Source: Nitrospirota bacterium
GTDB taxonomy: Bacteria > Nitrospirota > Nitrospiria > Nitrospirales > Nitrospiraceae
Direction of reading: 5' to 3'
Assembly: GCA_016222925.1 (NCBI GenBank)
Contig: JACRQB010000261.1
Span: 1 to 18,842 of the forward strand
Length of the DNA: 18,842 nt
In this document: positions 7,632 to 15,219 of the stretch, piece after piece
Layout of the letters: each line of letters begins with the position of its first letter
Numbering within the stretch: the stretch's first letter is position 1
Notes under the pieces: generated by a model
Told to the model about the DNA's origin: nothing
Seen by the model: only the letters and a program-made list of their open reading frames with translations
The model's database searches: none
Made by a program: the position numbers and the translations under genes

Positions 7632-8287
7632 GCGAGTCCCCCCAGCACGGCCTTTGTGGTCTTAAAGTGCAGTTTGGCCACTGATCCCAGCCGGTCCTGC
7701 CCGTGCTTTTTGATGATCATCTTCGCGGCGAGCTCGACGGCTGGCGAGGCGCCTTTGGGCAGGGTAGTGCCGACTTCGCTGGAGAGGCGTTTCAATCGTA
7801 GCAAAAATTCCGCGCGGGCCAAGATCGATGCGGCGGCCACCGCCAAGTCTGATTCGGCTTTGGTCCGCTGTTCCAGCACGATCTTTCGCCCCTTTTCCTG
7901 CAGCACATTCAGAATCAACCGCTCATTTCCGAATTGATCGGAGATGGCTCGCTCGCAGGTCACTCGTTCAAGCAAGGTCTCGAGCGCCTTGGCATGACCC
8001 CAAGCCAGGAGACGATTGAGGTTGCGGATCTTTGCATAGAGTTCGTTGTACTTCGGTGGCCCGATTGCAATGACACTGTGAGGACAGATGGTCTTGATGT
8101 CCGGGGCCATCTCAAGAATCCGTCCATCCGAAATCTTCTTACTATCCCGGACCTGCATGAGTCTCAGTTCCCCTTGTGTCGTGGCATCGACAAACACGGC
8201 GGCGATGACAAGGGGGCCAAAGTAATCGCCCTTTCCGGATTCGTCGATACCGATACGTTCAATCGTACGAGATGGTTGTGGAGTCAT
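7628..8287 (-). CDS. rnhC: RNase HIII (RnhC-type), lacking the N-terminal TBP-like domain
   Basis: Cleaves the RNA strand of RNA:DNA hybrids. The 219 residues read GIDESGKGDYFGP near residues 13-25. The GKGDYFGP form, rather than the RNase HII form, marks RNase HIII. The acidic catalytic set is visible: Asp15, Glu16, Asp117 (AISDQF) and the Glu145/Asp147 pair in RTKAESDLAVAAAS. Bacillus RNase HIII is about 310 residues with an N-terminal TBP-like substrate-binding domain. Here the catalytic core begins almost at the start codon, so that domain is absent. It is on the opposite strand to its neighbours. Its TAA (7628-7630) overlaps the TAG of the zinc-ribbon gene (7629-7631). No strong ribosome binding site is visible. 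Confidence 0.9.
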   Translation of the reverse strand: MTPQPSRTIERIGIDESGKGDYFGPLVIAAVFVDATTQGELRLMQVRDSKKISDGRILEMAPDIKTICPHSVIAIGPPKYNELYAKIRNLNRLLAWGHAKALETLLERVTCERAISDQFGNERLILNVLQEKGRKIVLEQRTKAESDLAVAAASILARAEFLLRLKRLSSEVGTTLPKGASPAVELAAKMIIKKHGQDRLGSVAKLHFKTTKAVLGGLA

Positions 8288-8299
8288 GAGATAGTCCGC

Positions 8300-8326
8300 G
8301 CCCCTCTAGAAATTCTTCTTAGGGGC
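8300..8326. repeat. Inverted repeat between divergent rnhC and M48 protease genes
   Basis: GCCCCT 8300-8305 and AGGGGC 8321-8326 form a perfect 6-bp stem that can extend inward by a further four pairs (AGAA/TTCT) past a small internal loop. It sits 13 bases upstream of the rnhC start and about 84 bases upstream of the M48 start. No T-run follows on either strand, so it does not look like an intrinsic terminator. An operator or 5' hairpin is possible. Confidence 0.3.
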
Positions 8327-8409
8327 ACGGTAATCTACTCAATCGCTTGTTAGTTGGTCAATGAACCATGATGGATCCAGAAACAGTTCTGTTTGGCTGG
8401 AGGTTGACG

Positions 8410-9276
8410 ATGCGTGCCCCACAACTCATGCGCGTAACAACGATGTTCTGTCTTCTGGCTGGGGGAGTAGCCTTGGTGGGATGCGAGACCAATCCCTATA
8501 CCGGTCGGAAGCAGTTACTCATGACGTCGATTGGTCAAGAAGTGCAAATGGGAGCTCAGGCGTTTGATCAGGTCAAGAGCGACCCGAAGATGAGACCGTC
8601 ACAAGATCCTCGTGAGGTCGAACCGGTGAGGCGGGTTGCGGCTCGCATCGTCGAAGCCGCAAAACGGTCAAAGTACGCTGAGATGGCTCAACAATTTCAG
8701 TGGGAAGTGACGATCATTAAGGATGACAAGACGGCGAACGCCTTTGCTCTGCCTGGCGGAAAGATGGCGGTGTACACCGGCATCTTTCCCATGGCTAAGA
8801 CGGAAGCAGGGTTGGCGGCCGTGATGGGGCATGAAGTCGTGCATGCCTTGGCTCGCCATGGCGCGGAGCGCATGAGTCAGGGGCAACTGACGAACACGGT
8901 GTTGCAGGTGGCGGGCGCGGCGATTGGTCTCAGTGGTGGCAATCCCATGCTTGGTCAGGCGACGATGGCGGCGCTTGGTGCAGGGGCACAGGTTGGTGTG
9001 TTGCTGCCCTTCAGTCGCAAACATGAATCTGAGGCCGATTATGTGGGGATCCTCCTCGCGGCCGATGCCGGGTATGACCCGCGCGAATCGGTGGCACTCT
9101 GGGAACGAATGGGGCAAGCATCGGGCGGTGGGGGACAATCTGAGTTTCTCTCCACCCATCCTAGCCACGATACCCGAATCGACCAATTGAAAGAGTGGAT
9201 GCCGGAGGCCATGGCCATCTATCAGAAACGGACACCTGTGCCGGCGGCTTCGTTGCCGGATGTTGGTGGACGATAA
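8410..9276 (+). CDS. M48-family zinc metalloprotease lipoprotein (LoiP/BepA-like)
   Basis: A 288-residue protein with a lipoprotein signal. A hydrophobic stretch FCLLAGGVALVG ends in the lipobox with Cys25, so it is probably anchored to a membrane facing the periplasm. The peptidase domain carries HEVVH (His141, Glu142, His145) and the ESEAD block near 206-210, which supplies the third zinc ligand. THPSHDTRIDQLKEW near the end is also typical of the M48 group that includes LoiP, BepA and YcaL, which act in outer-membrane protein quality control. ATG 8410 is chosen because GGAGG lies six bases upstream and the signal peptide starts there; an in-frame ATG at 8368 lacks these. It stands alone, ahead of rnpB. 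Confidence 0.93.
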   Translation: MRAPQLMRVTTMFCLLAGGVALVGCETNPYTGRKQLLMTSIGQEVQMGAQAFDQVKSDPKMRPSQDPREVEPVRRVAARIVEAAKRSKYAEMAQQFQWEVTIIKDDKTANAFALPGGKMAVYTGIFPMAKTEAGLAAVMGHEVVHALARHGAERMSQGQLTNTVLQVAGAAIGLSGGNPMLGQATMAALGAGAQVGVLLPFSRKHESEADYVGILLAADAGYDPRESVALWERMGQASGGGGQSEFLSTHPSHDTRIDQLKEWMPEAMAIYQKRTPVPAASLPDVGGR

Positions 9277-9330
9277 TGGTTCTCATCCTAACCTAATCGA
9301 CTGTTCGTCGAATACACCTGGGCGGTCTGC

Positions 9331-9360
9331 TTGTCGCGACCGATCCTGGTCCTTTATACT
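9331..9360 (+). promoter_or_regulatory. Putative sigma-70 promoter for rnpB
   Basis: TATACT at 9355-9360 (five of six) ends about six bases before the first paired base of RNase P RNA, exactly where a -10 element should be. TTGTCG at 9331-9336 (four of six) is 18 bases upstream. The position relative to the known RNA end supports it more than the hexamers do. Confidence 0.6.
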
Positions 9361-9365
9361 GAGCA

Positions 9366-9803
9366 GGCGTGGGTGGAAGACTGGATGGTCGCTCGGTGCT
9401 TCGGTATCGAGAGGAAAGTCCGGACTCCATGGGCAGGGCGCTGGGTAACTCCCAGGCGGAGCAATCCGACACCAGCACCACAGAAAACAAACCGCCGATG
9501 GCCAACGCGACGGGATCCCATCTGGTCGCTGCGGCTCAGGTAAGGGTGAAACGGTGGGGTAAGAGCCCACCGCGGGGGTGGCGACATCACCGGCACGGTA
9601 AGCGTCGCCTGGTGCAAGGCCAAATAGGAAGACATGTGCAGCGCTCCTCACGGACCGTTGTACGCCGGCTGGCCCGGTCGAGGTCTTCGGGTAGGTCGCT
9701 TGAGGTTCGAGGTAACTCGAATCCCAGAGAAATGATCATCCAAGCAAAGAGGGCAACTTCTTTGCGGGACAGAATCCGGCTTATAGGTCTTCCATCCACG
9801 CTC
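9366..9803 (+). ncRNA. rnpB: RNase P RNA, bacterial type A
   Basis: The catalytic RNA that trims 5' leaders from pre-tRNAs. The ends form helix P1: GCGTGGGTGGAAGAC at 9367-9381 pairs with GTCTTCCATCCACGC at 9787-9801 with one G:U. The universally conserved GAGGAAAGTCCGG (P3/P4 region, CR-I) lies at about 9411-9423. Its partner ACAGAATCCGGCTTATAGG (CR-V, P4) is just before the 3' P1 arm. Between them are the GGTAAGGGTGAAACGGTG and AGGCCAAATAGG motifs of the specificity and P10/P11 areas. At about 438 bases it is slightly longer than average but complete. Ends are accurate to a few bases. I see no clear T-rich terminator hairpin immediately after it. Confidence 0.95.
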
Positions 9804-9877
9804 TTTATATCGGTGACGGCCCTTGTGCTTGAGGCCCTTCATCCCTCCTCTTACCGGCCACACCGGGGGTGGTTGTC

Positions 9878-9907
9878 TTGACGGTCCTTCCTCAAGGGTG
9901 CTAGGAT
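9878..9907 (+). promoter_or_regulatory. Putative sigma-70 promoter and leader of the ilv-leu cluster
   Basis: TTGACG 9878-9883 (five of six) and TAGGAT 9902-9907 (four of six) are 18 bases apart. They would give a leader of about 120 bases before ilvB. The leader contains an imperfect hairpin, GGTCT 9981-9985 with AGACC 10000-10004. It also holds a 17-codon ATG ORF at 9948-10001 that is not enriched in Ile, Val or Leu codons, so classic leader-peptide attenuation is not supported. No T-box motif is present here, in contrast to leuA. Confidence 0.45.
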
Positions 9908-10033
9908 CTAAAATCTTTCTCCTTGATTTCAAACACATTTCTGCACGATGATGCGGGCTTCGCGGTGGGTTCCGTTTGAAGGTCTTACTACCAACTCGTA
10001 GACCCTATGCTTGCGGTTGGAGGGAGGGGTGCC

Positions 10034-11809
10034 ATGAAACTAACCGGTGCTGAAATCTTCATCGAATGCCTGAAGCGGGAAGGAGTCAAGACGGTCTTTG
10101 CGCTTCCCGGCGGAGTCGTCCTGAAGATTTTCGATACACTCCACCAGCAGAAAGATGTGGAAGTCATCCTGACACGCCATGAGCAGGGCGCGGGCCATAT
10201 GGCGGAGGGCTATGCGAAGGCGACTGGAAAGGCCGGCGTGTGTCTGGTCACCTCAGGCCCTGGTATGACCAACGTCATTACGGCATTAGCCGATGCCTAT
10301 ATGGATTCCGTTCCTGTGGTCTGTTTCAGCGGCCAAGTCCCGACTAGTTTGATCGGGAACGATGCCTTTCAGGAGGCCGACAACATCGGTTTGAGCCGAC
10401 CCTGCACAAAGTACAATTTTCTGGTCAAGGACGTGAACGACTTAGCGGCCACGATCAAAGAGGCGTTTTATATTGCGACGACCGGTCGTCCGGGCCCGGT
10501 TTTGGTGGATATCCCGAAAGATGTCTCGATGGCTAAAGCGGAATTCACCTATCCGAACTCGGTCTCGATTCGAGGGTACAACCCGACCTACGAGGGAAAT
10601 AAATGGCAGATCAAACAGGCAGCCGAAGCGATTATGAAGGCCAAGAAGCCGATTCTGTATGTCGGCGGTGGGGTGATTTTTTCGAGCGCCTCACAGGAAT
10701 TGCTTGAGCTAGCCGAGATGACACAGATTCCGGTGGACATGACGTTGATGGGGCTTGGCGCGTTTCCAGGAGAGCATCCGTTATCCCTCGGGATGCTTGG
10801 GATGCACGGGACCTATCAGGCAAACATGGCCATGCATTATTCCGATCTGGTGATTGCCATCGGCGCACGGTTTGACGATCGGGTGACGGGGAAGGTATCG
10901 GAGTTCTGTCCCTATGCAAAAGTGATTCATGTCGATATCGACCCGACCTCTATTCGGAAAAACATCAATGTGGATATTCCGATTGTGGGCGACTGTAAGA
11001 CGGTGCTTCGTGAGTTCAATCAGATCTTACGCGCAACGGTCAATGGGGAGCAGAAAGAGCTTCGCAAGCCTTGGTGGGATCAAATTCAGGAATGGCAGCA
11101 GGCCCATCCCTTGACGTATCACCAAGAGAAGGACGGACCGATCAAGCCGCAGCAGGTGGTCAAGCGACTGTATGAACTGACCAGGGACCGGGATCCGATC
11201 GTCTCAACGGACGTCGGACAGCACCAAATGTGGGCGGCACAATATTTCAAGTTGGCGAAGCCGAATCGATGGCTGACGTCGGGCGGACTTGGCACGATGG
11301 GTTTTGGGTTTCCGGCTGCGATGGGTGCGCAGGCGGCGTTCCGGGATCGCCTGGTCCTGTGCATTGCGGGAGACGGCAGCATTCAGATGAACATGCAGGA
11401 AATGGCCACGGCTGTGGTGAGCAAGTTGCCGGTGAAGATTATTATCCTCAACAACGGATTTCACGGCATGGTTCGACAATGGCAAGATCTGTTCTACGAA
11501 GGGCGCTATGCCTCGAGTTATTTGGATACGACGCCGGATTTCGTCAAGCTTGCCGATGCCTATGGAGCGGTGGGGTTGCGGGTTAACAAAGTCGGCGATC
11601 TCGATGCTGTCCTGAAAGAAGCGATGGCGACCGATAAACCTGTCATTGTGGATGTGCCGACCTATCCCTATGAGAATTGCTATCCGATGATTCCAGCTGG
11701 TGGTTGCAACCACGAGATGCTCCTGGAAGATCCGCCGGAGTTGAAGAAGAAGCAGACTGGTGCAGGAAAGGTGACGCCGGAGGATAAAGATACGGTCCTT
11801 ACGGCATAG
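10034..11809 (+). CDS. ilvB: IlvB, acetolactate synthase large catalytic subunit
   Basis: Condenses pyruvate with pyruvate or 2-ketobutyrate, the first common step of valine, leucine and isoleucine synthesis. 591 residues from ATG 10034. The catalytic Glu50 is in RHEQGAGHMAEGYA. The thiamine-diphosphate motif runs from GDGS (446-449) to NNG (473-475). AIGARFDDRVTGK marks the central FAD-binding domain. GGGAGGGG ends just before the start, a strong ribosome binding site; an in-frame ATG at 10007 is upstream of it and unlikely. ilvN follows after 39 bases. The C-terminal Lys-rich tail after about residue 570 is variable in the family. Intact. Confidence 0.96.
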   Translation: MKLTGAEIFIECLKREGVKTVFALPGGVVLKIFDTLHQQKDVEVILTRHEQGAGHMAEGYAKATGKAGVCLVTSGPGMTNVITALADAYMDSVPVVCFSGQVPTSLIGNDAFQEADNIGLSRPCTKYNFLVKDVNDLAATIKEAFYIATTGRPGPVLVDIPKDVSMAKAEFTYPNSVSIRGYNPTYEGNKWQIKQAAEAIMKAKKPILYVGGGVIFSSASQELLELAEMTQIPVDMTLMGLGAFPGEHPLSLGMLGMHGTYQANMAMHYSDLVIAIGARFDDRVTGKVSEFCPYAKVIHVDIDPTSIRKNINVDIPIVGDCKTVLREFNQILRATVNGEQKELRKPWWDQIQEWQQAHPLTYHQEKDGPIKPQQVVKRLYELTRDRDPIVSTDVGQHQMWAAQYFKLAKPNRWLTSGGLGTMGFGFPAAMGAQAAFRDRLVLCIAGDGSIQMNMQEMATAVVSKLPVKIIILNNGFHGMVRQWQDLFYEGRYASSYLDTTPDFVKLADAYGAVGLRVNKVGDLDAVLKEAMATDKPVIVDVPTYPYENCYPMIPAGGCNHEMLLEDPPELKKKQTGAGKVTPEDKDTVLTA

Positions 11810-11848
11810 GGAAACCGTCGGCGAACGACTCTCAGCTGAAAGCGTTGT

Positions 11849-12367
11849 ATGGAACATATTATTTCAGTAACGGTCGAAAATAAATTTGGGGTCTTATCAC
11901 GGGTTGCGGGATTATTCAGCGGCCGTGGGTTCAATATCGAGAGCCTGTCGGTCGCCCCGACGCTTGATCCATCCATGTCTCAGATGACGATTGTGACGTC
12001 GGGTGATGAGCGGATCATCGAGCAGATCGTGAAACAGCTGAACAAACTCATCGATGTCATCAAGGTCGTGGACTTGAATGAAACGGAGTTTGTTTCACGA
12101 GAGACGGCAATCATCAAAGTGCATACGAAGGATGCGGATCGGGCTGAGGCGCTCAGAATTGTGGATATTTTCAGGGCTAACGTGATTGATTCGACGCCGA
12201 GCACCTACACGATCGAAGTATCCGGCGATCCCAAGAAGATTGAGGCGATCATCAATTTGTTGCAGCCTCTTGGGATCAAGGACTTGGTCCGCACTGGTCG
12301 CGTGGCCGTCGCCCGGGAACCGGTTCGTCCCGTTGCTGTCCAAACGAAGAAGGTTGCCCGCGACTAA
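11849..12367 (+). CDS. ilvN: IlvN, acetolactate synthase small regulatory subunit
   Basis: Binds branched-chain amino acids and confers feedback inhibition and full activity on IlvB. 172 residues. An N-terminal ACT domain (about residues 2-76) begins HIISVTVENKFGVLSRVAGLFSGRG, with the conserved NIESLSVAPT block. A second ACT-like C-terminal domain covers about 80-160 and includes the R-T-G-R-V-A-V-A-R ending. The upstream ribosome binding site is weak (GAAAG). The 39-base gap to ilvB and 58-base gap to ilvC fit one operon. Intact and of normal length. Confidence 0.96.
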   Translation: MEHIISVTVENKFGVLSRVAGLFSGRGFNIESLSVAPTLDPSMSQMTIVTSGDERIIEQIVKQLNKLIDVIKVVDLNETEFVSRETAIIKVHTKDADRAEALRIVDIFRANVIDSTPSTYTIEVSGDPKKIEAIINLLQPLGIKDLVRTGRVAVAREPVRPVAVQTKKVARD

Positions 12368-12425
12368 CGTTCGGTTGCACACGCAGTGTTGCTCTATACT
12401 GATGAGATGAAAGAAAGGGTTGGTC

Positions 12426-13303
12426 ATGAAAATTTACTATGATAAGGATGCCGATATTCAGCAGATCCGAAACAAGACCCTGTTGCTGATGCTGTGAAGG
12501 CTTCCGATGTCGTAATGATTCTGGCGCCGGATGAGGCGCAAGCCGCCATCTATCGGCAAGACGTAGCGCCCAATCTTAAGGCAGGATCCTATTTGGCGTT
12601 CGGACATGGTTTCAACATTCACTTCGGGCAAATCGTGCCGCCGGCCTCCATCAATGTCTTCATGGTCGCCCCGAAGGGGCCAGGACATCTCGTTCGTTCC
12701 GAGTTTACGAAGGGCAGCGGGGTGCCTTGCCTTCTGGCGATTCACCAGGATCCCAGCGGCACTACGAGGCAGGTCGGATTGGCCTACGCGAGTGCGATCG
12801 GCGGTGGACGTGCCGGTGTCATCGAAACAAATTTTCGCGAGGAAACTGAGACCGACCGCTTCGGTGAACAAGCCGTGCTCTGCGGAGGGCTGACGTCGCT
12901 GATTCAGGCCGGGTATGAGACGCTGGTCGAAGCCGGGTACTCACCGGAGATGGCCTACTTTGAATGTTTGCACGAAGTGAAGCTCATCGTCGATCTGATC
13001 TATCAGGGCGGGATTGCCAACATGCGCTACTCGATCAGCACGACGGCGAAATACGGTGATGTGACTCGAGGTCCACGTGTGGTAACCGAACAGACGAAGC
13101 AAGAGATGAAGCGGATTCTCGACGAGATCCAGACCGGACGGTTCGCCAAAGAATGGGTCTTGGAGAATCAAGCTAATCGACCAGTCTACAGCGCGCTCCT
13201 TGCGAAGGGCGAGGCTCATCCTATCGAAGCCGTTGGAGCGAAGCTGCGTGGGATGATGCCGTGGCTCAAGAAGGATCAGCTCGTCGATAAAACCAAGAAC
13301 TGA
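12426..13303 (+). pseudogene. ilvC: ilvC, ketol-acid reductoisomerase, with internal deletion and frameshift
   Basis: KARI converts acetolactate to the dihydroxy acid using NADPH. The gene begins normally at ATG 12426 (MKIYYDKDADIQQIRNK), with AAAGAAAGGG upstream. After about 17 residues it runs into TGA 12495-12497. The family sequence resumes in another frame at PVADAVKASDVVMILAPDE and continues to 13303 without further defect, including the ETDRFGEQAVLCGG and FECLHEVKLIVDL metal-binding and knotted-core blocks. Compared with the usual length of about 338 residues, some 47-48 codons are missing, which removes the GxGxxG NADPH-binding motif. A GTG at 12494 overlaps the TGA as GTGA, so a 269-residue fragment could be translated, but it could not bind cofactor normally. 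Either real decay or an assembly error. Confidence 0.9.
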
Positions 13304-13312
13304 GGCAATTCC

Positions 13313-13963
13313 ATGGTGGATCGTGCGGTCGGTGTTCCCTTTGCCAAAGAAGGAATTCCCTTCATTGCAGTCCCTGCCGGCGTTACACTCTTGACAGCAT
13401 GGCTGGGGTGGCCGGTCGTTGCGTTTCTTGGTGGGATTGCAACGCTGTTCTCTGCCTGGTTCTTTCGCAACCCGGCCCGGGTGATCCCACAAGGCCCCAA
13501 TCTGATTGTTGCACCCGGCGATGGTAAGGTGATTGCCATCGAGGAAGAGTTTGAGCCCCGCTACCTGAAAGAGCGTAGTGTCAGGCTCACGATCTTTTTG
13601 AATGTTTTCGATGTCCACATCAATCGTATGCCTTGTGATGGTGTCATCGAAGGTGTTCAGTATCAGCCGGGGTTGTTTTTGGTTGCGAGCAAGCCGGAGG
13701 CGACGCTGAGGAACGAACAGAACGCCGTGATGATCAAGACGCACGACGGGATCAAGGTGTTGTGCGTGCAAGTCGCGGGGCTGATCGCTCGGCGCATCGT
13801 TTGTTGGATCTCGGATCGAGAGCAGGCGATACGCGGTGAACGATATGGCTTGATCCGGTTTGGATCGCGCATGGATACGTTCCTTCCGAGGGGTACAAAG
13901 ATTCGGGTGGCGGTGGGTGATCGCGTGAAAGGCGGCGAAACCATTATTGGAGAGTTGCCATGA
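13313..13963 (+). CDS. psd: Psd, phosphatidylserine decarboxylase proenzyme (short PSD-A type)
   Basis: Decarboxylates phosphatidylserine to phosphatidylethanolamine at the membrane. 216 residues, the length of the short PSD-A class. Two hydrophobic segments lie near the N-terminus (about residues 17-45). The block NVFDVHINRMPCDG is conserved. The self-cleavage site is RFGSR, where Ser185 becomes the pyruvoyl group and the chain splits into beta and alpha subunits. The stop overlaps the pssA start as ATGA, so psd and pssA are translationally coupled. Their place between ilvC and leuA is, from memory, a conserved arrangement also seen in Geobacter-like genomes. Intact. Confidence 0.94.
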   Translation: MVDRAVGVPFAKEGIPFIAVPAGVTLLTAWLGWPVVAFLGGIATLFSAWFFRNPARVIPQGPNLIVAPGDGKVIAIEEEFEPRYLKERSVRLTIFLNVFDVHINRMPCDGVIEGVQYQPGLFLVASKPEATLRNEQNAVMIKTHDGIKVLCVQVAGLIARRIVCWISDREQAIRGERYGLIRFGSRMDTFLPRGTKIRVAVGDRVKGGETIIGELP

Positions 13964-14766
13964 AAACGGCAGGCTTCAAAAATTCCTTCGGGAAAGATGG
14001 GAAACGGCGGAAAGCCGCCATGCATCTCATTCCAAACCTCTTTACGACCGGTAACTTATTTTGCGGCGTGTTTGCCATCCTGTCCGTTTTCAACGGTCAC
14101 TATCTGGAAGCCGCCATCGCGATTCTTGTCGCCATGATTTTTGACGTATTGGATGGCAAGTCGGCCAGATTGACCAATAGTACGAGTCAGTTCGGGCTGG
14201 AGTACGACTCGCTGTCCGATGTGGTGTCATTCGGGGTCGCACCGGGTTTGTTAATCTACTCCTGGGCATTAAGCGGGCAGGGTACGTTCGGCGTGGCCGT
14301 GATGTTTGCCTACGTGGCCATGGGCGCCGTGCGATTAGCGCGATTCAACTCTACTGTTGCGCTCTCAGATGGGAAGTACTTTACTGGTCTCGCTATCCCA
14401 GCCGCAGCCGGGGTGGTGGCGTCCCTGGTGGTCTTTGATCATTACCTCCTCAAGATGGGAGGCGATGTCAGGCCGATCGTAGTCCTGCTCATGACGTTAG
14501 CGCTTTCGTTTTTAATGGTCAGCACGATTAAGTATCGCAGCTTTAAAGAGCTGAAATTTAAGGGGCACGGGCAGATTACCTACCTGGTCTGGGGTATTCT
14601 GACGCTGATGCTGGTGGCAGCCTGGCCGGCGGTCATGTTATTTGTCATCTTTGCTGGCTATGCACTGATGGGACCGGTCGAAAAAGTCTTTTCGCTAGTT
14701 GCTCCGGCAGCTGGGAAAAAGAGCATCGGAAAAGTCGAGCCTCCGCCGATCGAATCCAATTCATAA
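13960..14766 (+). CDS. pssA: PssA, CDP-diacylglycerol-serine O-phosphatidyltransferase
   Basis: Makes phosphatidylserine from CDP-diacylglycerol and serine, supplying Psd. 268 residues. The CDP-alcohol phosphotransferase signature is complete: Asp65-Gly66, Ala69-Arg70, Gly79, Asp83 and Asp87 in DGKSARLTNSTSQFGLEYDSLSD. Several hydrophobic membrane segments are visible, at about 33-60, 92-125, 140-160, 176-190 and 212-238. ATG 13960 overlaps the psd TGA by four bases. The Asn-Leu-Phe-Thr-Thr-Gly-Asn block near residue 26 is typical of the PssA subfamily that resembles the Bacillus enzyme rather than the E. coli phospholipase-D type. Confidence 0.94.
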   Translation: MKTAGFKNSFGKDGKRRKAAMHLIPNLFTTGNLFCGVFAILSVFNGHYLEAAIAILVAMIFDVLDGKSARLTNSTSQFGLEYDSLSDVVSFGVAPGLLIYSWALSGQGTFGVAVMFAYVAMGAVRLARFNSTVALSDGKYFTGLAIPAAAGVVASLVVFDHYLLKMGGDVRPIVVLLMTLALSFLMVSTIKYRSFKELKFKGHGQITYLVWGILTLMLVAAWPAVMLFVIFAGYALMGPVEKVFSLVAPAAGKKSIGKVEPPPIESNS

Positions 14767-14813
14767 CGGTGACAACCGTGGGGGAAGTGAAAAGGTTGTG
14801 AACGGCTAAGACG

Positions 14814-15077
14814 AGGAGTAGTACGCGAGCCATCTAGAAATAGGGTGGTGAGTGTTCTGAAGAGAGCTGGTGGGTGGTGCAAACCAGCCTAGATGTCGCC
14901 GAACTCGCCTCTGAGCCGAATCTCCGAACATGAAGTAGGAGATTCCGCCTTGCCTCCGTAAGAGGCTGAATGAAGGGTCTGATGACCAGTTGGTCCTCAG
15001 GCTAAATCAGGGTGGTACCACGGAGTGCGTCAAGCCTTCGTCCCTGGATCTCAGAGGGATGGAGGCTTTTGTCTTTT
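14814..15077 (+). promoter_or_regulatory. T-box riboswitch (Leu, specifier CUC) controlling leuA
   Basis: A full transcriptional T-box. Stem I begins GGCT 14814-14817 paired with AGCC 14914-14917. A kink-turn follows, then GAGG 14823-14826 paired with CCTC 14908-14911, the AGTA loop, and CATCTAG (14831-14837) paired with the CTAGATG that begins near 14889. The specifier loop reads GAA-CUC-G with CUC at 14904-14906, a leucine codon. The apical AGAGAGCTGGTGG and AAACCAGC blocks are typical. The T-box motif AGGGTGGTACCACGG is at 15009-15023, with the acceptor-binding bulge UGGU at 15013-15016, matching an A discriminator as in Leu tRNAs. CCCT 15042-15045 is shared between antiterminator and terminator. 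Uncharged tRNA-Leu(GAG) should switch leuA on. No clear promoter is visible; a hairpin at 14772-14799 precedes it. Confidence 0.95.
15032..15077 (+). terminator. T-box intrinsic terminator before leuA
   Basis: A 14-bp stem pairs 15032-15045 (AAGCCTTCGTCCCT) with 15055-15068 (AGGGATGGAGGCTT), with two G:U pairs and a 9-base loop. TTTTGTCTTTTT runs through 15067-15077. The 5' arm overlaps the 3' half of the T-box antiterminator, as needed for mutually exclusive folding. Confidence 0.93.
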
Positions 15078-15078
15078 T

Positions 15079-15204
15079 ACAAGCTGCCGAAAAAGCCTTC
15101 CCGCTGCGTTCTCAGTCGTTCAAACCCCTCAGCGTACCACACGCGTACGCCTCAGGGCTCTCACTCCTTGCGGCCTTGCCGGAAGGACTTTTTGAGCAGC
15201 TTGT
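15079..15204. repeat. Imperfect 126-bp palindromic element between the T-box terminator and leuA
   Basis: The outer arms ACAAGCTGC 15079-15087 and GCAGCTTGT 15196-15204 are perfectly complementary over 9 bp. After a 2x2 mismatch come AAAAAG 15090-15095 with CTTTTT 15188-15193, and, past a one-base bulge, CCTTCC 15096-15101 with GGAAGG 15181-15186. That is 21 pairs in all. The centre holds a second small palindrome built on CGTAC...GTACG near 15133-15149. From memory this resembles short dispersed palindromic repeats common in intergenic DNA of Nitrospira-like genomes (arms with AAAAAGTCC and CAGC). It has no coding capacity of its own. It lies inside the leuA leader and ends five bases before the GGAGG. 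Confidence 0.55.
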
Positions 15205-15219
15205 TGTCGGAGGTCAAAC

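Noticed and set aside
9855..9880. Intrinsic terminator after rnpB at CCAC...GTGG
   Set aside because: Only four good pairs and an interrupted T-run; too weak to call.
9948..10001. 17-codon ATG ORF in the ilvB leader as an attenuation leader peptide
   Set aside because: It has no run of Ile, Val or Leu codons, and no terminator with a T-run follows, so attenuation is not supported.
12376..12401. Promoter upstream of ilvC (TATACT at about 12396)
   Set aside because: The -10 match is good, but no acceptable -35 lies 16-18 bases upstream; the gene is likely read from the ilvB promoter.
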